Program-made: the position numbers and the translations under genes
NCBI RefSeq assembly: GCF_024385525.1
Contig: NZ_JANFLU010000001.1
Location: forward strand, 186,001 to 250,000
Direction: 5' to 3'
Length of the DNA: 64,000 nucleotides
Origin: Arthrobacter sp. zg-Y238
Lineage (GTDB): Bacteria; Actinomycetota; Actinomycetes; Actinomycetales; Micrococcaceae
In this document: in pieces, positions 30,506-37,754 of the stretch
Layout of the letters: the number at the start of each line of letters is the position of its first letter
Numbering within the stretch: the stretch's first letter is position 1
Notes under the pieces: generated by a model
The model's database searches: none
The model's input: the letters and a program-made list of their open reading frames with translations, nothing else
Told to the model about the DNA's origin: nothing

Positions 30506-31081
30506 ATGACAGACGAGAGCGGCACGGTCCCTCGGCGGTCAGCAAGCGAGGAAGAGGCGAAAGCCCTTGCATCGGCAATGCGTATCCGCATTTTGCGCCT
30601 CTGCAGGAAAGAGCAGCTGACCAACAAGGAAATTGCGACCAGGCTCGCAGCCAATCCGGCGACAGTGCTCTATCACGTCCGCAAGCTCGTCTCAGTAGGT
30701 TTCTTGGAACCGCAGGAGGCGCGGTCCGGGCCGAGTGGCGCATACGAGATCCCTTACAGCGCCACGGACAAGTCATGGCAGTTAAACCTCGATGGCCGGG
30801 ATCTCCGCTTGCGGGGCGCAGCTATCGGCGCGTTTGTTTCCGAGGTCGGACAGGTCCCCGCGTCGGAACAGGTCCAAATCTCCCGGCTAGGTATACGTCT
30901 CACCGAAGAGGGACATGCCCGGCTCCTCGAACGCCTCCAGGCTCTGCTGGATGAGTTCGAAGCCGAAGAACCTCCTGAGGGCAGCACACACTACTCGCTT
31001 TTTATGGCGATCCATCCTGACTCCCCACCCGAAACGCAGCTAGAGCGGCAACCAGGCAATGCCCGCAAAGCCAACCCCTGA
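30506..31081 (+). CDS. ArsR-type winged-helix transcriptional regulator
   Basis: 191 aa. The N-terminal winged helix includes ALASAMRIRILRLC, LTNKEIATRLAANPATVLYHVRKLVSVGFL (about 38-67) and a wing. The C-terminal half is unlike classical metal sensors and has no Cys cluster, so it is more like the HTH_20 regulators found beside MFS exporters. It is divergent from the broken MFS gene across a 60-base region containing the dyad AATCGATT. TATTGT lies 7 bases before the ATG, which suggests a leaderless mRNA. Repression of the transporter is inferred from position. Confidence 0.82.
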   Translation: MTDESGTVPRRSASEEEAKALASAMRIRILRLCRKEQLTNKEIATRLAANPATVLYHVRKLVSVGFLEPQEARSGPSGAYEIPYSATDKSWQLNLDGRDLRLRGAAIGAFVSEVGQVPASEQVQISRLGIRLTEEGHARLLERLQALLDEFEAEEPPEGSTHYSLFMAIHPDSPPETQLERQPGNARKANP

Positions 31082-31105
31082 CGGTTTAGCAGGGGCTTAT
31101 TTTGA

Positions 31106-31168
31106 CCAGGTCACCCAGGGCACCCAGGTCACCCAGGTCACCCAGGTCACCCAGTGCACCCAGGGCTA
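31106..31168. repeat. 9-bp minisatellite, seven units
   Basis: Seven consecutive 9-base units of CCAGGTCAC with single-base variants (CCAGGGCAC, CCAGTGCAC), 24 bases after the regulator stop and 21 bases before parS site 9. No coding role is evident. Confidence 0.9.
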
Positions 31169-31189
31169 CACGGCGGCGGGGAGCGTGTT

Positions 31190-31203
31190 GTTTCACGTGA
31201 AAC
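31190..31203. other. parS site 9
   Basis: Perfect GTTTCACGTGAAAC, 2 bases beyond the stop of the minus-strand DUF1116 gene. It is the most origin-distal site in the window. Confidence 0.95.
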
Positions 31204-31205
31204 GG

Positions 31206-32465
31206 TTACCTGATTGACTGCAGCCGTTCGGCCGCGTCGATAAAGGGCTGGAGCGGCGGAGTGAAGAAAATCGCGCCGGCAAGTCCGCCTCTGCGCAGGG
31301 TCGCCCCGATGTGCACCGGAGGTACGAGGCGGAGCCTCGCAATGGCGGCAGCATCCATACCCCAAGGGACCCCGCGCCCGCCGAGCGCCGGAATCCGCAG
31401 CGTCGGATGCTCCGTCGAGGCAACCGCATACAGGGAGCTGGTCAGTTCCATCATTTGCGCCGGGGTCCCGATGGAGACCGGGCTCAGCGCGGGAGCCGCC
31501 GCCGCAGCGGCGCCGCCCAGCCCCAGTGTTTCCATGATCAGGCTGTCGCCACCGCTGTACCCCAGATCAGCGGACGTCCAAGGCGCCATGAGTTTGCCGG
31601 AAAACCCGGCGATCGGCGGCAGTGGTGTACGGAACCACTGGCCCGGCACGCCGGAAACCCTGACCGCGAACTCCTTCTCGTTCATTGCCATGGCCGTGAC
31701 GATGGAACTGCCCGGAATTGACTCTGCTCCATCTGCAATCACCTTTGCGGCTGCCATGGCGACGTGCAGGAAATGGAATTCCGCTGTGTCGAGGTACGCC
31801 AGCAATGAAGCAGCCTCCGGGCCATCGCCCGGACGCCGGAGGATGCGTTCCAGGACGGCATTCCGGAACAGAAGCCCGGCAGCGGTTTGCCTTCCGTGGA
31901 GTTCATCGCCCATCGCCAGCGCCTGCCCCATGATGGGCAGGAGCGGTATCGGAGATTCCCGGAGGAGCTGCGCCAAGGCCGGTGCCACGTGGTTCCTGAT
32001 TCGGGCCAGATTGTCGTCAACCGCTGGTCCCTGGGATCCGAAGGTAAGCGCCTGCGTCCCTGGACCTTCATTCATCCTGCACGTAGCGGTGCGCCCGGAC
32101 AGGCGGTCCTGCACCACCAGCACGGGCATGGAGGCAGAGCAAACCCCCGTAAGCGAACCAACGGCACCGTACTCGTGGCAGGAGCCCAGCCGGATCTCCC
32201 CCGAGTGAAGCAAGGCGTCAGCCTCTGCCGGGGTGGCAGCGAGCCCTTCGAATACGGCGGCGCCAACAACCGCCAAGCGTTGGCAACCGGTGTAATCCTG
32301 CCACTGCATCAGCGGTCCCGAGACGAGGATGGTCTCCTCAGTCATGCCCGGGACTGCCTCCAGAGCTGGGAGGATGTCGATCAGCTCGGGCTCCGCGGAG
32401 AGCATGGCCTCGACAGCTGCTTGGTTGGCAGAGAGGCGGGAAGCCTCCCTCGACGTCGTTGTCAT
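31206..32465 (-). CDS. DUF1116 protein, AllG/YlbE-like
   Basis: 419 aa, the same length class as E. coli YlbE. Family-like segments are HEYGAVGSLTGVCSASMPVLVV (about 97-118), the NEGPG motif, MGDELHGR (185-192), FHFLHVAMAAAKVIADGA, and the VTAMAMNEKEFAVRVSG and GGDSLIMETLGLGG stretches. DUF1116 proteins such as AllG are one subunit of the AllFGH oxamate carbamoyltransferase of allantoin breakdown. No allF or allH partner is present here, so the reaction is unproven. The ATG at 32465 is chosen because upstream sequence is not conserved-looking. It lies in the accessory block. Confidence 0.75.
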   Translation of the reverse strand: MTTTSREASRLSANQAAVEAMLSAEPELIDILPALEAVPGMTEETILVSGPLMQWQDYTGCQRLAVVGAAVFEGLAATPAEADALLHSGEIRLGSCHEYGAVGSLTGVCSASMPVLVVQDRLSGRTATCRMNEGPGTQALTFGSQGPAVDDNLARIRNHVAPALAQLLRESPIPLLPIMGQALAMGDELHGRQTAAGLLFRNAVLERILRRPGDGPEAASLLAYLDTAEFHFLHVAMAAAKVIADGAESIPGSSIVTAMAMNEKEFAVRVSGVPGQWFRTPLPPIAGFSGKLMAPWTSADLGYSGGDSLIMETLGLGGAAAAAAPALSPVSIGTPAQMMELTSSLYAVASTEHPTLRIPALGGRGVPWGMDAAAIARLRLVPPVHIGATLRRGGLAGAIFFTPPLQPFIDAAERLQSIR

Positions 32466-32540
32466 ACTGTTGCCGCCGCCATGGCATTCCCCCGGACCGT
32501 CATGCCAGAAGCATGGCACACGGCACGGTACGTTGGTGCG

Positions 32541-33203
32541 ATGAATGATGGCGGGTTGCCCGGCGTCCCGGGTGCGGTCGCCCGGGCCTACGACGCCGTT
32601 GCGCGGGCCTACGCGGAACTGATCCCGACGCCGGGCGGGGCCGGGGGGCCGGAGGATGAGCTGGACCTGGCCATGGTGCGCAGGTTTGCCGGCTTGCTGC
32701 CGGCCGGAGCCGCCGTCCTGGATGCGGGCTGCGGAGCCGGGCGGATGATTAGCTATCTCGACGCACTGGTGCCAGTGGCTATCCAAGGGTGCGACATTTC
32801 GGAAGGTATGGTCCGCCAGGCACGGAAAGCCCATCCGCAAAGGCGGTTTGAGGTAGCTGCGATATCCTCGTTGCCCTACGCCGACGGATCATTTCACGGG
32901 GTGCTGGCCTGGTATTCGATTATCCACACCCCGGCTGCAGCACTACCGGAGGTTTTCGCCGAGTTCCGGCGGATACTTCGCCCCGGTGGACGGCTCCTGT
33001 TGGGTTTCCAAGCGGGGTTAGGGCCCCGCAGAATCACAAAGGCCTACGGACAAGAAATGGAACTTACTGCCTACCTCCACGACATCCCAAAAACAGCCGC
33101 GGTGCTGGAGGGAGCAGGTTTCCAGATCCAGGAAAGCCTGAGCCGCCCCCCGACCGTCGGGGAAGGCCATGCACAGGGATTCATCAGCGCACAATGCCCT
33201 TAG
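32541..33203 (+). CDS. Class I SAM-dependent methyltransferase
   Basis: 220 aa. Methyltransf_11 type fold: motif I VLDAGCGAGRM (about 60), CDISEGMVRQAR, then LPYADGSFHGVLAWYSIIHTP and RILRPGGRLLLGFQ. The substrate is unknown; small-molecule or lipid methyltransferases share this fold. Divergent from the DUF1116 gene with a 75-base gap. ATG at 32541 follows GGTGCG, a weak ribosome site. Part of the accessory block between the parS array and cwlM. Confidence 0.85.
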   Translation: MNDGGLPGVPGAVARAYDAVARAYAELIPTPGGAGGPEDELDLAMVRRFAGLLPAGAAVLDAGCGAGRMISYLDALVPVAIQGCDISEGMVRQARKAHPQRRFEVAAISSLPYADGSFHGVLAWYSIIHTPAAALPEVFAEFRRILRPGGRLLLGFQAGLGPRRITKAYGQEMELTAYLHDIPKTAAVLEGAGFQIQESLSRPPTVGEGHAQGFISAQCP

Positions 33204-33324
33204 CTGACAGGCCCGGCGGGAACCTCAGGATGTCCTGCACAGCGGACGCTCCGACCTCACGGAGAGTGAAAAACGCGGGATCTCCGCGCTCAGTACCGGG
33301 TTTCCATAGGAAACGCCGGACTGT

Positions 33325-34518
33325 CTAGAGGCCGGAAACCCGTCTCGCAGCCGGTTCTTCCGCCGGGTTGAACTTCAGCACATCGTCAAGGGCCAGGGTG
33401 CCTGTGGGCTGGTCCTCCTCCTCGAGGAGGTACAGGCGCTGGATACCAATCACGATTGAATCGGCAACCGTCTGGCGGAAGACCGGATCGGCGAGGCGCT
33501 CGGCGTCGTGCGCGTTGCTGAGGTAGCCCAGATCCAGCCCCACGGACGGTACGCCCGGCACCTTCAGAGTGTCCCAGGTCCGGGCATGCACGCCCAGGTT
33601 GTCCAAGTCGGTGCGGGCGCCTAGTTCCTTCAAGAGCAGGACGGCGGCCCGGTGGCCGATGGGGGAGCGTGCTTCACCGGTACCCGGCAGGCCCCAGTAG
33701 TAGGCAGCCATGCCGGAGGCGGCCTGCTGGTTCAGCCAGTCACAGTGGATATCCAGGTTCAGGCTGGGCACGTTCCGCGGAGATCCCGATTCGGATGCGG
33801 CACCGCTTTGCTGCGGAACCAGCCGGGCACCGAATTCACGCAGGATGCGTTCCACACGCCCCGCGATATCCGTGGTGACCAGCAGTTCGGTCAGCGGATC
33901 ACCGCTGAGCCGCTCGACGCAGTGCGGGGACACCAGCTGCGAACGGCCGATGTTTACGGAAATAACGCGTCCGCGCAGGGCCGCGGTGGAGCGGTCCAGC
34001 CGTTCGTAGTCGCGCAGGGCGAATGCCTGGCTGGGCGAGATGGCACGGTTCACCCGGGACATGGACAGCATGGTGTCGCGGTCGCACACGCCGGTGCCCG
34101 GCAGCCCCAGGTTCTGCTGCAGCTCGGCCACTGCGTAGCGGGTACGCACTCCGAAACTGCCGTCAATGTGACCGTAGTAGAACCCGAGGTGGGACAGGTG
34201 GCGTTGGAGCTCGGCGACGTCGTCGCCCCGCAGCTGCCCGCCCTCAACGTAGTTCAGGGTCCGGTCGCCGAAGCGGAACTGCGCCTCGGACAGGGCCCGC
34301 TGGGTGTCCGGACCGGCAACGCCGTCGACAATCAGGCCTCGGCTCTGTTGGAAAGCCCGGACCGCGGCGTCTACGTGGTCATCGAAAACGGTTGGATCAT
34401 TAACGGCGTCCGGTGCCAGGTAGGACAGGGTGACGCCGGCGCGCAGCAACGCTTCACGAAGCGCTACCACGCGCCGGCCGGCATCCAGCCTCCGCAGGCT
34501 TTCACCATGCACAGTCAT
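33325..34518 (-). CDS. cwlM: CwlM-like amidase-fold protein, probable peptidoglycan synthesis regulator
   Basis: 397 aa with no signal peptide. Two peptidoglycan-binding-1 modules (about 15-78 and 95-152) precede an N-acetylmuramoyl-L-alanine amidase (Amidase_3) fold (about 183-375). The zinc/catalytic residues are degraded: the DPGHGG region reads NIGRSQ (189-194), His258 is retained in DIHCD, and the catalytic Glu position near GLDLGYLSN is Asp329. In mycobacteria the syntenic CwlM is cytoplasmic and activates MurA when phosphorylated by PknB, which is also in this window. It lies 6 bases after trxA. Confidence 0.88.
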   Translation of the reverse strand: MTVHGESLRRLDAGRRVVALREALLRAGVTLSYLAPDAVNDPTVFDDHVDAAVRAFQQSRGLIVDGVAGPDTQRALSEAQFRFGDRTLNYVEGGQLRGDDVAELQRHLSHLGFYYGHIDGSFGVRTRYAVAELQQNLGLPGTGVCDRDTMLSMSRVNRAISPSQAFALRDYERLDRSTAALRGRVISVNIGRSQLVSPHCVERLSGDPLTELLVTTDIAGRVERILREFGARLVPQQSGAASESGSPRNVPSLNLDIHCDWLNQQAASGMAAYYWGLPGTGEARSPIGHRAAVLLLKELGARTDLDNLGVHARTWDTLKVPGVPSVGLDLGYLSNAHDAERLADPVFRQTVADSIVIGIQRLYLLEEEDQPTGTLALDDVLKFNPAEEPAARRVSGL

Positions 34519-34524
34519 TGCTAT

Positions 34525-34851
34525 TTACTTCAGGAAGGCCGCGAATTCCTGTTCCAGGACCTGCTTCGGCTTGGCGCCGATGGAAGTCGCCGCAACCTCA
34601 CCGCCCTGGAACACGTAAACGGCGGGGATGGAAGTGATGCCGTACTGCGCGGCGATCGCGGGGTTTTCATCCACGTTCACCTTCACTACGTCCACCTTGT
34701 CGCTGTACTGCGCGGCAATGTCGTCGAGGATGGGGGACAGCATGCGGCACGGGCCGCACCATTCAGCCCAGAAGTCCACGATTACGGGCTTGTCTGCGGT
34801 CAGGACATCGGTACCGAAAGAAGCGTCGGTTACTGCTTTTGCACTGCTCAT
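34525..34851 (-). CDS. trxA: Thioredoxin
   Basis: 108 aa, standard length, with the active site WCGPC (31-35) in DFWAEWCGPCRMLSP and the cis-Pro region GITSIPAVYVF. It reduces protein disulphides and is itself reduced by TrxB, encoded 28 bases upstream. Start ATG 34851 with GGAG nearby. Order trxB-trxA-cwlM matches other actinobacterial origin regions. Confidence 0.98.
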   Translation of the reverse strand: MSSAKAVTDASFGTDVLTADKPVIVDFWAEWCGPCRMLSPILDDIAAQYSDKVDVVKVNVDENPAIAAQYGITSIPAVYVFQGGEVAATSIGAKPKQVLEQEFAAFLK

Positions 34852-34879
34852 TTTTTGCTCTCCTAAGCGAGGAACGGAA

Positions 34880-35923
34880 TTAGAGGGCTGCGTGTTCGGA
34901 AACAGCCTCTGACGGCGGGGTGGGGACCTCCGCCGCAGTGGAGACGGAATCGCCCAGATCGGCGAGGTAGTGTTCGACGTCGACGGCGGCCACACAGCCC
35001 GAGCCGGAGGCGGTGATGGCCTGCCGGTAGGTCGGGTCGATGACGTCGCCGGCCGCGAAGACGCCCGGAAGGGATGTCTTGGAGGTACGTCCCAGGACGG
35101 CGATGGTGCCCTCCTCGGTGAGTTCAAGCTGGCCGCGGACCAGATCCACCCGGGGGTCGTTGCCGATGGCCACGAACACGCCCGTGACGTTGAGCTCGGA
35201 TTCGGAACCGTCCTTGGTGCTGCGCAGCACGAGGCCGGTGACCTTGTCCTCGCCGCGGATAGCGGCTACTTCCGAATCCCAGGCGAAGCGGATCTTCTCG
35301 TGGGAAAGGGCACGCTCCTGCATGATCTTGGAGGCACGCAGGCTGTCCCGGCGGTGCACCACGGTTACCGAGGAGGCGAACTTCGTGAGGAACAGTGCTT
35401 CCTCCAAAGCGGAGTCCCCGCCGCCGATGACGGCGATGTCCTGGCCCTTGAAGAAGAAGCCGTCACACGTGGCACACCAGCTGACACCGCGCCCGGAAAG
35501 GCGCTTTTCGTCCGGCAGTCCCAGTTCCCGGTACGCGGACCCGGTGGAGATGATGACTGCGCGGGCGCGGAAGGTTTCGCCCGTACCGATGGTCACCGTT
35601 TTGATATCGCCGGTGAGGTCTACCTCTGTGACGTCCTCGAAAAGGATTTCGGTCCCGAATCGAGCGGCCTGCTTTTCGAAGTTGGCCATCAGATCCGGTC
35701 CCATGATGCCTTCGGGGAAGCCGGGGAAGTTCTCCACATCGGTGGTGTTCATCAGCTCGCCGCCGGCGGTAACTGAACTCGCAATCAGGAGCGGTTTCAG
35801 GTTGGCACGCGCTGCGTAGACGGCAGCAGTGTATCCGGAGGGGCCGGAGCCGACGATGATGACCTCGCGGACGTCGCCGGCAGCGGCGGCGCCGTCGTTG
35901 GCTACGGGGTTTTCGGTGCTCAC
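34880..35923 (-). CDS. trxB: Thioredoxin reductase (NADPH)
   Basis: 347 aa. FAD-binding GSGPSGYTAAVYAAR near the N-terminus, redox-active CATC (150-153), NADPH-binding GGGDSALEEALFL, and C-terminal FAAGDVIDPTYRQAITASGSG. A Thr/Pro/Glu tail of about 30 residues extends beyond the usual end. GTG start. It transfers electrons from NADPH to TrxA. The sigM/anti-sigma genes found upstream of trxB in M. tuberculosis are absent; only 178 bases separate trxB from the next gene. Confidence 0.97.
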   Translation of the reverse strand: MSTENPVANDGAAAAGDVREVIIVGSGPSGYTAAVYAARANLKPLLIASSVTAGGELMNTTDVENFPGFPEGIMGPDLMANFEKQAARFGTEILFEDVTEVDLTGDIKTVTIGTGETFRARAVIISTGSAYRELGLPDEKRLSGRGVSWCATCDGFFFKGQDIAVIGGGDSALEEALFLTKFASSVTVVHRRDSLRASKIMQERALSHEKIRFAWDSEVAAIRGEDKVTGLVLRSTKDGSESELNVTGVFVAIGNDPRVDLVRGQLELTEEGTIAVLGRTSKTSLPGVFAAGDVIDPTYRQAITASGSGCVAAVDVEHYLADLGDSVSTAAEVPTPPSEAVSEHAAL

Positions 35924-36101
35924 GGGGCGGTGAACCTCTTCCTTGTAGAACTACAGTGTGGAACTAAAAATCGAGATCGAATCCCAAAGGACCGATTCCT
36001 ATGTGGATCACCCGGCACAACGAATACCGGGCCCAGCTTATTCCGGCAGGCCCGGCGGGGCAGGCTCGTCACGGCTGGGCGGAAGGATCCGAGCGCAGGG
36101 G

Positions 36102-37589
36102 TCAGGACACGCCGATTTCGGCGATCCTAAGTCCCCACGGGTACGCGGCCTGCACCCCGCTGAGGCGGGGCAGCTGCGTGAAGTTGACGATGACGTAGCG
36201 GGCAGAAGCAGCCTGCCCGTCCGTCTTCGGCACCGGAATGCTGGTGGTGGGACCGGTGAAGCCGCTCTGGGCAACCGACGTCGCACCCTCCAGATCCGGA
36301 GTGTCGTTGAGCATTACGGAGAAGCTGCCACCCGTGCCGTTCAGCTGGGTGATGTTGATCTCATTGATCGCCGATTCCGAACCCAGATCCACCACCATGG
36401 CCAGGCTCGGGGCGAGCCCGCCGAACGTGTCGCTGGCATAGACGTAGCTGGACCAGTAGGAGGACGGGTTGCCGTCGATGATCTGCGGCAGGGCGCCGTC
36501 GTTGGCGGAATCGAGCTGCGGATTGCCCGGAACCAGACGGGTGATGCCTGCAATCTCGGGTGCCGGTGCAGGTGCGGCGGCGTCCGCGCTCGGGGCGGCC
36601 TGCGCAGCCTCCTGCGTCGGTTCCGTGGAGGCACCGGCTTCCGGGTTGGACCCGAACATATCGCCCATTTTGCCGAGCTGGGAAACGGCGAGGACCACTG
36701 CGAGGACAAGCACGAGACTCAGGATCGCGCCGATAAGCACGCGGCCGGACTTGCGGTTCGGTTTCTCCTCGGCGCTGTCCTCTTCGAAGTCCTCGTCCGG
36801 ATCGCCGTACCCGTAGCCGTCATCGTCGTAACTGCCTGCCGCCAGGGCGGACTTGGGGAAGGTCGACGCCGAGCGGGAGTTCCGTTCCGGAACCGGTGCA
36901 GCCCGGGGCTCGTCATCTTCCCACTTAGTGACCTTGGCCGGCTGCGCTTCGGCGGCCGACTGCCTGGGCCGGTTAGCGGGAGGCGGGGGGACGTTGGCAC
37001 CGCCGGTGGCGGCCTCGGCCGGAGCGTCGGCTGACTCGCCGAACTGAAGGTCGCGCTCGGCCGCAGCGGCCCCGGCGCCGGCTCCAGCAGCAGCAGCGGC
37101 GCTGCGTCCAAACCGGGGGAGCTTGGGCTTGTGCGCACCGGAGAGCAGCGGCTTGCGCGGCTCACGCGCCTCGTGTTCAACGTAGCGGTCTTCTTCAACG
37201 GTTTCCGGCTCGCGGGAGCGGGGCATACCGAAGATTTCCGAGCCGAGGGTGTCGGTAAAGAAAGGCTCGACGTAGGGGGCATCCCGCTCAATCACGAGAT
37301 CCAGGAGATCCGCCGCGCTGGCAGTATTCGTGACCAGGTAGGTACGGCCGTCGCTGACACCCAGATCCAGCACCTGGACGTTGCCGTGGCGTTCACCGGT
37401 GGCGATTTCACGGGCGCTGGCCGAGACCTGGCTGGCATTCACGGGGGCGGCTACGAGGATGCTGACGGAGCGGTTCAGGACCTGGTCCACACCATCGAGC
37501 ACCATGTCCTGCTCAGCTGAAGCGAGTACCAGGGCTGTCACCTTGTAACGCCCGCCCAGTACTGAACCGACGTCTACGGACTGTGGCAC
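36102..37589 (-). CDS. Pseudokinase-like membrane protein with discoidin-like C-terminus, MurJ partner
   Basis: 495 aa from the GTG at 37589, which has GGGAGG 5 bases upstream; an ATG at 37640 without a ribosome site is the alternative. The N-terminus (VGSVLGGRYKVTALVLASAEQDMVL...) resembles a kinase N-lobe but no catalytic HRD or DFG motif is seen. An Ala/Pro-rich linker and acidic stretch lead to a membrane helix (about 303-326), then an extracellular beta-rich domain with IIDGNPSSYWSSYVY. In mycobacteria similar pseudokinase and extracellular parts are fused to MviN/MurJ; here they are a separate gene 165 bases downstream of murJ. A role in lipid II export control is inferred. Confidence 0.8.
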   Translation of the reverse strand: MPQSVDVGSVLGGRYKVTALVLASAEQDMVLDGVDQVLNRSVSILVAAPVNASQVSASAREIATGERHGNVQVLDLGVSDGRTYLVTNTASAADLLDLVIERDAPYVEPFFTDTLGSEIFGMPRSREPETVEEDRYVEHEAREPRKPLLSGAHKPKLPRFGRSAAAAAGAGAGAAAAERDLQFGESADAPAEAATGGANVPPPPANRPRQSAAEAQPAKVTKWEDDEPRAAPVPERNSRSASTFPKSALAAGSYDDDGYGYGDPDEDFEEDSAEEKPNRKSGRVLIGAILSLVLVLAVVLAVSQLGKMGDMFGSNPEAGASTEPTQEAAQAAPSADAAAPAPAPEIAGITRLVPGNPQLDSANDGALPQIIDGNPSSYWSSYVYASDTFGGLAPSLAMVVDLGSESAINEINITQLNGTGGSFSVMLNDTPDLEGATSVAQSGFTGPTTSIPVPKTDGQAASARYVIVNFTQLPRLSGVQAAYPWGLRIAEIGVS

Positions 37590-37754
37590 GTGTTCCTCCC
37601 ATGAAAACGGCAATAAGACTGCGTCAGGCTTATCTGACATTGCGTACTCGGATGTTCGTTCACGGACACGGAACGCGGCCGGCTGCCGCAGCCCTGAACT
37701 GCCTGCTTTGTTCCCATGCTACCCGTGCCGTCACAGAATGCCGGAAGCGGCACT

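Noticed and set aside
31106-31168. Possible CRISPR array
   Set aside because: The units are 9 bases, directly abutting with no spacers, and no cas genes are near. It is a minisatellite.
32920-32928. TTATCCACA inside the methyltransferase gene
   Set aside because: It is a single isolated box in a coding sequence, with no neighbouring boxes, so a chance match is likely.
33300-33314. Short palindrome GTTTCC-ATA-GGAAAC near cwlM, resembling a parS
   Set aside because: The centre differs from CACGTG and the spacing is odd, so it is not a parS. It may be a weak hairpin only.
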